This document shows positions 28,785 through 38,826 of a stretch of 64,000 nucleotides of DNA, piece after piece. The notes under the pieces were generated by a model. The model did no database searches. It saw nothing but the letters and a program-made list of their open reading frames with translations, and had not been told where the DNA came from. Each line of letters opens with the position of its first letter. The stretch's first letter is position 1. This DNA comes from Atrina japonica (lineage: Eukaryota; Mollusca; Bivalvia; Pterioida; Pinnidae). The position numbers and the translations under genes are program-made. Location of the stretch: the NCBI GenBank assembly GCA_030159075.1, contig BROG01000442.1, positions 437,501-501,500 on the forward strand. Direction: 5' to 3'.

Positions 28785-29504
28785 TTAGTTTAACGACCTA
28801 TCAATCCAATTCACCGCAGGATCCCACGGCTCGTCTCTCCTTCCAAGTTTGTTGTAATCAAACCACACTATTTTGTTAAACCAATTCACCGCGGGATCCC
28901 ACGGCTCGTCTCTCCCGGTAACTCGGTTGTAGCTAAACCAACTGCGTTTGTTACTCCAGTCCACCGCAGGATCCCACGGCTCGTCTCTCCCGCTAACTCG
29001 GTTGTACTCAAACCACACTCTTTTGTTAAGCCAGGACACCTCAGGATCCCACAGCTCGTCTCTCCCGGCATCGAGATTGTACTCAAAAACCCACAACTCG
29101 TCTCTCCTGGTATCGAGGTTGTACTCAAACCAACTGAGTTTGTTACTCCAGGTCACCGAGGGATCCCACGGCTCGTCTCTCCCGGTACGTTTTTTGTAAT
29201 CAACCCAAAATTCTTTACGCCACCTCATCTCTTTATGCGAGGCCATCTCCGCTTTTAAATAGAATCGTTCCTCCTCATCATATATGGCTAGTTCCTTCTC
29301 GAGTTGCTCCTCGTCTAATAGGACTAGAGCTCTAATCATGTCTATCAGCACTACCTGGTCTATTAAGGCTTGGTACATATCCTTGTCCCAAATAGGTTCA
29401 TTACCTTCTGCGATGTCGCGACTTATTATCTTCTCAAAAATACTACGTCTTATCGTATAATTACTCATGGCTTCAATGAATTTGTTAAAACATCTTAATG
29501 ACAT
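28785..29504 (-). CDS. Trp-rich 25-residue tandem-repeat protein
   Basis: 239 residues, intact. Residues 1-90 form a helical, acidic domain (FEKIISRDIAEGNEPIWDKD, DEEQLEKELAIYDEEERFYL). From about residue 97 to the end are repeats of 25 residues with consensus W-F-x-Y-N-x6-R-D-E-P-W-D-P-x-V-x-W-x-N-K: five units at exact 75-bp spacing apart from one extra 14-codon partial unit (near 29,094). Each full unit carries GGATCCCACGGCTCGTCTCT or a near match on the plus strand. The gene begins 11 bp inside the right TIR edge, so its promoter probably lies in the TIR. I know of no Polinton gene like it. Possible roles (fibre, adhesion, host interaction) are guesses. A second ATG at residue 13 is an alternative start. 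Confidence 0.7.
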   Translation of the reverse strand: MSLRCFNKFIEAMSNYTIRRSIFEKIISRDIAEGNEPIWDKDMYQALIDQVVLIDMIRALVLLDEEQLEKELAIYDEEERFYLKAEMASHKEMRWRKEFWVDYKKRTGRDEPWDPSVTWSNKLSWFEYNLDTRRDELWVFEYNLDAGRDELWDPEVSWLNKRVWFEYNRVSGRDEPWDPAVDWSNKRSWFSYNRVTGRDEPWDPAVNWFNKIVWFDYNKLGRRDEPWDPAVNWIDRSLN

Positions 29505-29515
29505 TTCAATTTTTT

Positions 29516-29768
29516 CACACTATACGATTGGGGCACCTGTGCGGCGGCATTTACCTGGGTGATCACGGGGGCGTGTCATCTCTAGGAACAGATAAAATTG
29601 AAATCGCCCGTGTCATGTATAATCCAATAAACACGTTATATATCATCGTCTATATATAACGCCATTTACCTGTGTGTGATCACGTGACTGCGGAATTCCG
29701 GGAAATGGACACGTCGTCCAGTTCTCGGAAGAAAAAAAGGTGCCGCGAAGTGGGGGACATATACTACT
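29516..29768 (-). repeat. Polinton right terminal inverted repeat
   Basis: Reverse complement of the left arm, ending ...GGACATATACTACT at 29,768. Differences from the left arm in the outer 224 bp: one base in GTGTGTGATCACGTG and one in GGGGGCGTGTCATC, by eye. Confidence 0.95.
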
Positions 29769-29773
29769 CAAGC
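29769..29773. repeat. Polinton target-site duplication, right copy
   Basis: CAAGC, matching 14,494-14,498. Confidence 0.75.
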
Positions 29774-30829
29774 TTAGTAGAAACAAAACGTAAATTGATT
29801 CAAGTAGGACCATTGGATTGCATTATGTGGAAATTTACTGTGAATGCCAGGTTTGTTTAAACTTTAAGATAATCTGCTTTTACATCGTACATTTTTTCCA
29901 AAAATTGATTAGCAATGGCCAGAATGATGCCCAGCCCATAGGAACGGATACAACGGGCCACGTTTGACAACATTATTGTAATTATACGCATCCATTTTAT
30001 CTTTTAATCACAAGATGTTCCGTTTGGAATGTCTTTGAAATAAAAATCGCATAAAATTAATATGTAACTTTTTGCGTTGACGACAGCTAATATTGCTTTA
30101 ATAACGGGCAGATGTTACTGCAGTTCCATTGTTAATCCCGAGATGTCACGACGTCTCGATTGATTGAGAAGATTGATACCACTGGCGTACAATGTTTAAT
30201 GACGACATAACATCACCGCTATGTGGAACAGGATGAAATACAAAATACATATCTTAATCATAAATCAGTGATATCACATTATCTATCAAATTTTAAGATC
30301 TATAAGTGTACGTTGTTTTCTTAATTGCATATACAGACGATTACAAAAGTTGTTGTACACACATTTTAACTGAGAATAACGTATTTTTATCAACATAGAA
30401 ACAAAATTCATTGCTCAGATTTACAAATACGAATATTGACATCTAATCTTAAATGATAAACGAATTCTTAATTTACAAGTTAAATAATGTTTGGCACGTT
30501 ATAGCAAATCACAATATTTAATTTATTACATGTAGATTATTGGAAAACCCTGTATATCATACTCATTGATATAAAAAATGTTCTGCTGACAAATATAACA
30601 TTATCAGCAAACTTTGTATTCTAATATCTTCAATAAATCTTAGGTAATGTCAATTTAGTATCACAGAATTCACTCATGATAGAAATAATTGATAAACATG
30701 TATCGGATCTAAGATTTGCGTGCGTGTGTGTATGTGTGTTTTAATGTAATTTTAATCATTTCTTCCATACTATGGGACAGGTCACCCTGAAATTTCGATT
30801 GCATATTGTCCGTGTCGATGATCATTTTA

Positions 30830-30835
<6 letters not shown>
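29774..30835. other. Non-coding flank right of the Polinton
   Basis: No gene seen. A short trace of the repeat at 13,636-14,170 occurs near 29,958. Confidence 0.4.
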
Positions 30836-30923
<88 letters not shown>

Positions 30924-30926
30924 ATA
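30836..30926. repeat. (AT)n microsatellite
   Basis: Nearly pure AT dinucleotide run. Confidence 0.9.
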
Positions 30927-31260
30927 AAATAGAAGTCTGTTACTCTAGAAGAATGCAACAGCTAATGGCACGGTGAAACATGATATACGCCTGTTACGGT
31001 GTTGTGATTAAAGGAAAGATGACTAGCAATCACAGCAACCACGCTTTATTTTTTGGTGGTGTAAGCGGCATGCTATCAGGGTGCAGTAATTAATGTTGAA
31101 TTGATTCTATGGCGGGCATTTGAGTCCGTAACGCCAACGTTTATCTTGTGTACCACAATTTCAAATTATAGAATATAGAATAAAATGAAACACACAAATA
31201 TGATATGTAAATGTTACCGTTGTACCGTTATGGATATGGATATATGAACAACTCAACATG
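30927..31260 (+). repeat. Repeat adjoining (AT)n, copy 1
   Basis: AATGCAACAGCTAATGG, AAACATGATATACG, GTTACGGTGTTGTGATTAAA and GATATGGATAT words recur in the same order at 32,462-32,620, where they also follow an (AT)n tract. The microsatellite appears to be part of the repeat's left edge. Confidence 0.6.
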
Positions 31261-32380
31261 GACGTTAATTATATATATTTACATACTGACTGCAATTCCC
31301 TTCATTGCAAGTATATAGAACGATATATTGCATATTCCGGTAAATACAGTCGCGTGCCCCAAGTATTAACCACTTTACTTTTCAGCGTAAGAATACATGA
31401 ACGAATCAATAAAGAATAGAATATCACATGTTTATTTCTTATATATTTAATCTTAAAAAGCCATACATTAGGCCTACCAGAAAACAAATAAAAACCACAG
31501 AAAGAAATTAGAAACACGAGACTACATCTGTAGCACATTGTACAGCCGACAGGCCCATATCGCGATATATCTAGGTCATGTTATGACCAGAACCACAGAC
31601 CACCGTCTGGCTTCATAGTTACAACAGAAAGAAAGAAAGTAAGGCCTAGTGCAACTTTGTTAAGCATCTCTTGATAAACAAGTCGATTTGTTTGCCTTCA
31701 CTGGATATTCCTATCAGAAACAATTCGTCACCCGCATCGTGTGAAATTAGGTCGTGTGAAATGGGCCTGCTTACGTAGGTTACGTACCAATCAGTGATCG
31801 TGGTTCCCAGCTGCTTCGTAAAAATTGTCAAATAAAATGACTACTTTCAGTTGTCATAAATTAATATTAGCTGTCTCACTTCTTGTAAGTCACACTAAAT
31901 CTTTCCATGGTATATCTCATTAATAATATATCAGAATTCAAACGCAAATTCGTTGTAAATACATTATTCAGCATATTCATGGGCGCAGCCATTTGCACTG
32001 ACACCAAGAGCTCGAATATTAATGAAGATGATTCAAGTCCAAGAATAGATATTCCAGAGTTGTCATTTCAGTAGTTTCTTTCAATATGATATAATAAAAG
32101 AAATTAAACCTGAAATTCATTTAGTTTTTGCGGTCAGAAAAGAGAACTACTTCGCATGTCAAAACAGGCGTTGAGCTATACGTCATATGTAAACACCCCA
32201 ACACCCCCGCAAAGTCAGTATTCCGGAATGAGTTTAGTATCCAGTAGACAACAGTTTCACCGAAAAATGGTAATATATATAAATATAAGGATTGTTTTTC
32301 ATTTTTTGAACATCATCGGGTATAAAAGCAATTGCCCATGGAAAAAATTCATTGTGCAGCACTTCGTGAAAAACAATCCT

Positions 32381-32382
<2 letters not shown>
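31261..32382. other. Non-coding DNA
   Basis: No supported gene or element. Confidence 0.4.

Positions 32383-32461
<79 letters not shown>
32383..32461. repeat. (AT)n microsatellite
   Basis: AT dinucleotide run immediately left of repeat copy 2. Confidence 0.9.
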
Positions 32462-32465
<4 letters not shown>

Positions 32466-32620
32466 GAAGGAAGTATGCAACAGCTAATGGTACGATGAAA
32501 CATGATATACGTCCGTTACGGTGTTGTGATTAAAGGGAAGATGACTAGCTTCACGACCATAATATGTAAATGCTACCTTTGTGATATGGATATGTGAACA
32601 GCTCAACATTGACGTTCTTT
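32462..32620 (+). repeat. Repeat adjoining (AT)n, copy 2
   Basis: Shorter copy of the repeat at 30,927-31,260. Confidence 0.6.
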
Positions 32621-33218
32621 CTCAAGTTCGAGACAAAAACTTATAATTTATTGTCAAACTCAAAATATAAAAAAAAATATTTAAAAGGTAGAAAAAGACA
32701 CAATAGGTTATAATGGTCATCTACAGTCGAGTGATTAAGATAAAATGTGTAAGATCCTAATACAAAAGAGGATCGTCAGCGACGTTATCTTCCGGCTCTG
32801 CGCTGATTAAAGTTAAATGCCTAATTTGCCCACGGGGAATTTAGTAAAAGGAAAAGAGATGAAATAAAATACAAACTTTTAAAGTAGAAAATTAGCTTAC
32901 AATAGATGAATAAACGTGTTATATGATCAGAGCAGATTTTGTCTGTTATATATATTTCTATGGGATATTTTGAGCAGTTTATTGGTCCAATAGACAACAT
33001 ATCGTGAGTAAATATTTTACGATTACAATTATATATACCATAATACATCATAACAATTTTCAGTCACATATGCTGCCTAATTCATCATGTCTGACCGAAA
33101 TAGGACAGGGGGCACTGCGTCATTTGACGTTACTATCTATAGCAATTCACACCTAAAAGGACACTGGTCATGTCTAATTACTTAAAATTACAGTTGAATA
33201 CTTCTAGAGTAATAGACT

Positions 33219-33221
<3 letters not shown>
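32621..33221. other. Non-coding DNA
   Basis: Nothing recognised. Confidence 0.4.

Positions 33222-33306
<85 letters not shown>
33222..33306. repeat. (AT)n microsatellite
   Basis: AT dinucleotide run. Confidence 0.9.
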
Positions 33307-33310
<4 letters not shown>

Positions 33311-33357
33311 TTCTTGAGGATTTGCGGATTACTAGACTTTTGCTGAGTTATCTCCTC

Positions 33358-33506
33358 GGCGACAGGTTGGTTTCCTGTCTTTCGGATTAGACAGTAAAAG
33401 CTGGAGGTCCCGTGTCACAGTAGGTGTTGGCACGTTAAAGAACCCTACTGCTCAATGGCCGTAAGTGCCGAGCATAGGCCAAAATTTGAAGCCCTTCACC
33501 GGCATT

Positions 33507-33548
<42 letters not shown>

Positions 33549-33576
33549 TTAAACAACAATAAAACAAACAAACAAA
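33358..33576 (+). repeat. SINE family A, 5'-truncated copy
   Basis: Lacks the tRNA-like head but keeps the core (CTGCTCAATGGCCGTAAGTG) and AAACAAACAAAC tail. A 15-bp duplication CTGAGTTATCTCCTC flanks it (33,343-33,357 and 33,577-33,591). Confidence 0.85.
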
Positions 33577-33591
33577 CTGAGTTATCTCCTC

Positions 33592-33845
33592 TTTATAGCT
33601 GGTATCTTGTATTTGGCCAATTCTTTTTTCTGCTAAAAATTCCTTATACACTTTACAGGCCAAGGTAATCAGGCTGTTCAATTTTGGAAAATAAAAAGTA
33701 GTTTTTCTTGGTTTGTTCAATACAACAACACAAGGTACCTGCTATTAAGAAAGACAATTGTTGCTCTGTATTCCGCAAATCTCAATCTGTCTCTGTCTCT
33801 TTCTTTTTATACCTTAACTCAATAAAATAAAATAACATAAGATAA
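33592..33845. other. Spacer left of the gypsy LTR
   Basis: Nothing recognised. The last bases before the LTR are AGATAA. Confidence 0.4.
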
Positions 33846-34563
33846 TGTCACGGGGTCTCTATTTCCTTGGACAAAATATCCAGAAGACTGGGTTTTCTGT
33901 ATTAATGTTTATTGTATATTACAATAAATAAACCTAAAAATAAAATAAAACTCCTTTCACACACTCACTCATTACGTAAATTATTAAGATATACGATAAA
34001 TTTACGTTTGATTACTTACTATATGTAGTTATTATAAATAATTCTATATAATTATAAAGAATTATTTAATTCTTTAGAAATATTATAAACTTTAAAATAT
34101 ATTTATATAAGATTTATAGAATTTAAATAAATCTTATAAGTTTAAAATTAAAACTTACCACTTAGATTTTCCTATCTCAAATTTGTAAAAATGTTGATGA
34201 TAGAATGTTTTTTTTTTTTTAGCTGGAGAATATACATCTGGTAGGTTGTAAAACCATATCAGAAATGATAGAAAAGGGTGAATTAGGCAGGAATTATTTC
34301 ATTCAAACATTCGCACTAATCACTCTCAACCAATGAAAACACAGGATTTAAGATGTACATCACGGACATTTCAGACAGAACACTTACACGACAAACACTG
34401 GACATCACACCTGACAGAACACAGTTCACTAAACAGTAATCACGGTGTAGCTTAAATTTAAATGTGTAATGACCACAGTACAACTGTATACATATACAAA
34501 TTGTATGTGGGGTGGGTCTAACAATTTACTGTTTATATTTTATATGTATTAACATCTGTGACA
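33846..34563 (-). repeat. Ty3/gypsy 3' LTR
   Basis: 718 bp with inverted ends TGTCAC...GTGACA. On the minus strand it is preceded by a purine tract, CCAAAGCAGGGGAGAA, which fits a polypurine tract next to a 3' LTR. A second PPT/LTR-start-like sequence (AGGAGAGAATGTCACAG on the minus strand) sits near 34,875. No 5' LTR of this type was found in the window. Confidence 0.75.
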
Positions 34564-34925
34564 TTCTCCCCTGCTTTGGAAAAATGTGTCCTCACATGAC
34601 AATATTATAAAAATTTTAATTCTTACATATTACTACAAACACTTAATTTAATTGAAAATTATACATGTATTATAAATTGAATTTATCAGGAAAACAATAA
34701 AGACAAACTTTCCATATAAATGTGAATCTATATGAAATGTGTAGAGTCAATTCATGGAAAATGTTCTACAATAGAAACAAATCATGCATTTGTCAATTAT
34801 TATTTTCATATATACATGTACATACTTTCATATGAATAAAAATGAAATAAAATATTTATACATTGTAGTGTTGATCTGTGACATTCTCTCCTGTTGGAAT
34901 AAAAAAAAGTACACATTATGATAAT
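34564..34925. other. AT-rich region between pol and LTR
   Basis: Non-coding; contains the duplicated PPT-like word near 34,875. Confidence 0.45.
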
Positions 34926-37900
34926 TTAAACAAAAACTTCATGTTTATCATCTGTGAATGCACCTGATAGCATTACCCAGTCTCCATATCTCTCAGGTGG
35001 TTTACAATTTCTCTTTGGTCGAACAGATCTCTCAGGTAAAGTTGTAACTGGTTCCTGAAAAGTATTAAAATTGGACCTTTGACTAGGTAAATTTAGACTG
35101 TGAAAACTTTCTGTCATATTGGTATGAGGTTCCACAACACTAGTATTTTGATTATCTGTATTTGAAACAGATATTGTGGTATTATCCTCATTTGTAGTCT
35201 TCACAGCATTTACCTGGTTGTCATTCCTTTGACAAGTACCCTCTGTAGACTTATTCTGTCTGCAGCCAGAATTTCGTCTAGCAGGGATAACATATCTAGG
35301 AACTTGATTATCATCAGAGGAACAACTATCGTCACTTTCAGACTCGGACTCTGAACTAGATATTTGAGGAGACCTTTTTTTCTTGGGTGTTTCTTTTTGG
35401 GAGTTATTAGATTTTATAATACATGTACTATCTGCACCTGAAATGTAATTTACAGGTAACAATAAATTCCTGTGTAAGGTTCTAACAGGACCTTTAAGAT
35501 TTTCCTTTTGTACTTTGTAAACAGGAATATCTTTATTGGGAATTTCTATAACTCTGTATGGAGTTCTCTCCCATTTATCTCCCAATTTGTTTTTACCTCG
35601 TACAGTAACGTTACGAACTAAAACTCTATCTCCTACTTCTAATTTAGAGTCGCGTACCTTTGAGTCATATCTTTCTTTATATTTCTTTGCTTTCAATTCT
35701 GACTCTTGTTGTGCTACCTTGTAAGCATACTGTAGTCTCTTTTTTAGTTTTTTAGCATAGGATTTATGAGACTTTGCTTTTATTTCATCAGTATTAAATC
35801 CTAAGTAAGCATCAATGGCTAATCTTGGATGCCACCCAAACATCAAATAATGTGGTGAAAATCCTGTAGATTCATGTTTGGTTGCATTGTAAGCATGAAC
35901 TAGAGTTGAAATAAAGGATTTCCAGTCTGCTTTTTGAGATTCTTGCAGTGTTCCTAGCATTTTTAAAAGAGTTTGGTTGAAACGCTCAACCATTCCATTT
36001 CCCATAGGATGGTAGGGAGTTGTTCTGGACTTTTTAATACCAGCTATCTTACACAATTCCTTGATTACTCGACTTTCAAAGTTTTTGCCCTGGTCACTAT
36101 GAATTCTCTCAGGGAAACTATAGTGTATTATAAAATTTTCATATAAAGCTCTTGCTGTTACTTTAGCTGTTTGATTGCGTGTGGGTATTGCCATAGCATA
36201 GCGAGTAAAGTGGTCTGTTATTACCAGAATATTTTCATACCCACCTTTAGATCTTTCTAATGATAAAAAATCAATGCAGACTAATTCTAAAGGATATGAT
36301 GTTTGTATGCTTACAAGTTCAGCACTAGGACCTGTACCTTTTTTTCTACAAATACAATTTTCACAGGTTCCTACTTTAAAGGGAAACGTCATTCTCTACT
36401 CCAGGCCAATAAAATCTATTCCTCACTAACCATGATGTGCGGTCACGACCCTGATGCCCTACATCGTCATGCAGACCTTTTAGTACTACAGTCCTTAAGT
36501 GTGAAGGTAACACAATTTGGTTTACATCATAATTATCAACAGTTGATTTGTGATATAGTACACCATTACTGATCATGTACTTTGACCATTCACGACAATA
36601 TTTCTGAATTTCAGAAGAATATTCTTGAACTTTGTCACGTTTTGGTTTAACACCACTTTTTAACATTTTCATAATTGAATTTATATCTGGATCCTTTTTT
36701 TTGTTCATGTACCCAGTTTACTTGCTTAAAATTTTCAGAGTCTAATTTCAACTCTACTTCTGGGTTTTCTAATTCAGAATTCTCAGATATTACTATGGAC
36801 TCTGCCAAACCAAAACTCTTGACAACACTTGTGGTCAAACATGATTGGGAAATGGCTTTTATGACTTCTGGGAATATAATTTCATTGAATTTGACATCTT
36901 GTGTTCTTCGTGATAATCCATCAGCATCGTTATTTGATGCACCACGACGATATTTCAATGAAAAATTATAATTTGCTAACGAAGCTAACCATCTATGACC
37001 AGTAGCATCTAATTTGGCAGTTGTGGTGACATATGTAAGTGGGTTGTTATCTGTCCTCACTTCAAAAGTATTCCCATATAGATAGTCGTGGAACTTATCT
37101 GTTAAAGCCCATTTTAGACATAAAAATTCTAATTTATGTGCTGGGTAATGCTTTTCACTTGCACGTAGACCTCTACTTGCATAAGCAATTACCCGTTCAT
37201 GTCCATCTTGTTGCTGATACAAAACAGCTCCTAAGCCATCTACTGAAGCATCAGTGTTTACAATAAAAGGTTTGCTAAAATCGGCATAGGCCAAGACAGG
37301 CGGTGATGTTAATTTTTCAATAATTGTGTCAAAAGCATTTTGCTGTGGTTCACCCCACTCCCATGGTATCTTTTTGCGTTTTGACTTTTTTTCAGCTTTA
37401 TTTGTTGGATGTCCTATTAGAAGATTGTTTAAAGGTTTCATTATTTTGGCATAATCTTTAATAAATCTCCTATAATATCCTGCAAAACCCAAAAATGACC
37501 TCAAGGTTTTAATATTTATAGGAACAGGCCATGTTTTTAATGCTTCTAGTTTCTTTGGGTCAGTTTTTATTCCTTCCTCAGACACAATATGTCCTAGGTA
37601 AGAAACTTCCTTCATAAAAAATTCACATTTTGAAGGTTTTAGTTTTAAATTGTTTTCAGACAATTTCTGAAATACCGACTCCAATTTTTGTAAATGATCT
37701 TCAAATGATTTTGAAAATATCAAAATGTCATCCAAAAATATCAAGCATTCTCTGAGATTCATATCTCCCATGCAAGCTTCCATGAGCCTCTGAAATGTTG
37801 CGGGGGCATTTGTCAATCCAAATGGCATTCTATTGCACTCATAAAAACCAAGTGGCCCTACTGTAAAGGCAGTTTTGAATTTATCCTCTTCCTTAAGTTC

Positions 37901-38029
37901 CACTTGCCAGTAACCTGATTTTAAGTCTAACTTTGAGAAATATTTGGAACCTATTAAAAAATCAAGGACATCATGAACTCGAGGGAGGTTGTAAGCATCT
38001 TTGATGGTTTTATTGTTTAATTTTCTGTA
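34926..38029 (-). pseudogene. Ty3/gypsy pol: RT, RNase H, integrase, with two frameshifts
   Basis: Minus strand. RT begins at [17 protein letters not shown] and has [30 protein letters not shown] and the catalytic [12 protein letters not shown]. RNase H has [18 protein letters not shown] and ADGLSR. A frameshift lies near 36,700. The integrase zinc finger (HDDVGHQGRDRTSWLVRNRF...CENCIC) is split by a second shift near 36,385. The DDE core has LVCIDFL, RIHSDQGKNFESR and GMVERFNQTLLKML, then a GPY/F-like GDKWERTPYRVIEI and a Ser/Asp-rich tail. Gag, protease and the RT fingers are missing: the 5' side is replaced by beta-catenin-derived sequence. Confidence 0.9.
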
Positions 38030-38420
38030 GTCTTGGTGGGCTCTGATCAGAAGATGCACAATTCTGGGAAGGGCTCCATGTTCCCGGAGTGGGGCATGAT
38101 TGGCGGTGCACAGGGCCAAGTTTCTGATAAGACCAACAACAGCCTTGATTAATGGCCAACGACTAGGTGGATGCAACAGTTTAACCAGGACTGGAAGTCC
38201 ATAGTGGAGACGTACTGCATTCTGGGCCATTTCAGACTCTTGGTGTCGGCTTGTCAAGTGCCTCAAAGCGCATACCGCAGGCTCTGTAATGTCTTCTCTA
38301 TCTCCGGCCTGCAGGATAGTACGTACTAGGGCCTCAATGCCACCGACCTGGCAAACAATAACTTTGTTGCGCTGGTTGTTGCAGGTCAAGTTAGAAAGAA
38401 TTCCAGCAGCACAAGTAAAA
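38030..38420 (-). pseudogene. Beta-catenin armadillo fragment fused to gypsy RT
   Basis: About 129 codons without a stop, matching the beta-catenin armadillo region: [52 protein letters not shown] and [20 protein letters not shown]. The last beta-catenin residues AHQD run straight into the gypsy RT words YRKLNN in the same frame. No intron and no splice acceptor are visible at its 5' edge, which directly abuts the mini-LTR element at 38,421. The near-perfect protein conservation shows recent capture from a functional host gene. Mechanism (template switch or transduction) is inference. It is not a working beta-catenin gene. Confidence 0.88.
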
Positions 38421-38826
38421 TGTCACAGAGACAAATAACTGTTTCTGCTGGGAATCGAACCTAGTGCCCCTGGATTATAAATCTGGTGCCCTACCAATTG
38501 AGCTAAAGGGGTAACCCCACTAGCCAAGCTAGTAGGAACACCATTTAACCACTGCTACATTATCCCCTCCATTTTGAAAGAGACGTCCCGACTCTTCATT
38601 CGGAGGTAATAATCACTTATTGTGAAATAAGTGATGGATAATTGTATTCTATCCAGGAAGAACCCTAGTCCCAACGTGGGCGCCAAATGTCACAGAGACA
38701 AATAACTGTTTCTGCTGGGAATCGAACCTAGTGCCCCTGGATTATAAATCTGGTGCCCTACCAATTGAGCTAAAGGGGTAACCCCACTAGCCAAGCTAGT
38801 AGGAACACCATTTAACCACTGCTACA
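38421..38826 (-). mobile_element. Miniature LTR retrotransposon (TRIM-like) with tRNA-like LTRs
   Basis: Two identical 139-bp direct repeats (38,421-38,559 and 38,688-38,826) that run TG...CA, enclosing 128 bp. In minus orientation the first LTR is followed after two bases by GGCGCCCACGTTGGGAC, a plausible tRNA primer-binding site, and the second is preceded by AAAATGGAGGGGATAA, a polypurine tract. There is no coding capacity. Identical LTRs imply a very recent insertion or strong homogenisation. No duplication directly flanks the 406-bp unit. Confidence 0.8.
38437..38517 (-). other. tRNA-like sequence inside the mini-LTR (copy 1)
   Basis: On the minus strand it reads CCCCTTTAGCTCAATTGGTA with A box TAGCTCAATTGG, then TTATAA in the anticodon-loop position and B box GGTTCGATTCC. 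The anticodon stem has mismatches, so it is a tRNA-derived pol III promoter-like module rather than a gene. The same bases occur in the other LTR at 38,704-38,784. Confidence 0.65.

Larger units (their letters stand above)
14499..29768. mobile_element. Full-length Polinton/Maverick element, 15.27 kb
   Basis: Bounded by inverted repeats of about 255 bp that start AGTAGTATATGTCCCCCACT and by a 5-6 bp target duplication. Inside are protein-primed PolB, integrase, major and minor capsid candidates, packaging ATPase and at least ten small genes. This combination defines Polintons, which are self-synthesising virus-like elements. The interior is visibly richer in G+C and CpG than the host flanks. 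TIR arms differ at about two positions in the outer 224 bp, implying a recent insertion, yet many genes are broken. No cysteine protease gene was recognised. Confidence 0.95.

Noticed and set aside
28800..29215. CRISPR-like regular repeats (75-bp period)
   Set aside because: Repeats are contiguous coding units in one frame without unique spacers, in an animal genome.
29672..29860. Open frame across the right Polinton TIR
   Set aside because: It lies mostly in the inverted repeat and has no motif; a chance frame.
32234..32503. Open frame encoding a long Tyr-Ile repeat
   Set aside because: It is an (AT)n microsatellite read as protein; the same applies to the frame at 59,532-59,756.
38030..38420. 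A real exon of the host beta-catenin gene
   Set aside because: No AG acceptor lies before its 5' edge, it abuts an LTR element there, and its 3' edge runs into RT in frame; a captured fragment explains this better.
38447..38520. A genuine tRNA gene
   Set aside because: The anticodon stem is mismatched and the sequence is present identically in both LTRs of a mini-element, so it is a tRNA-derived module.
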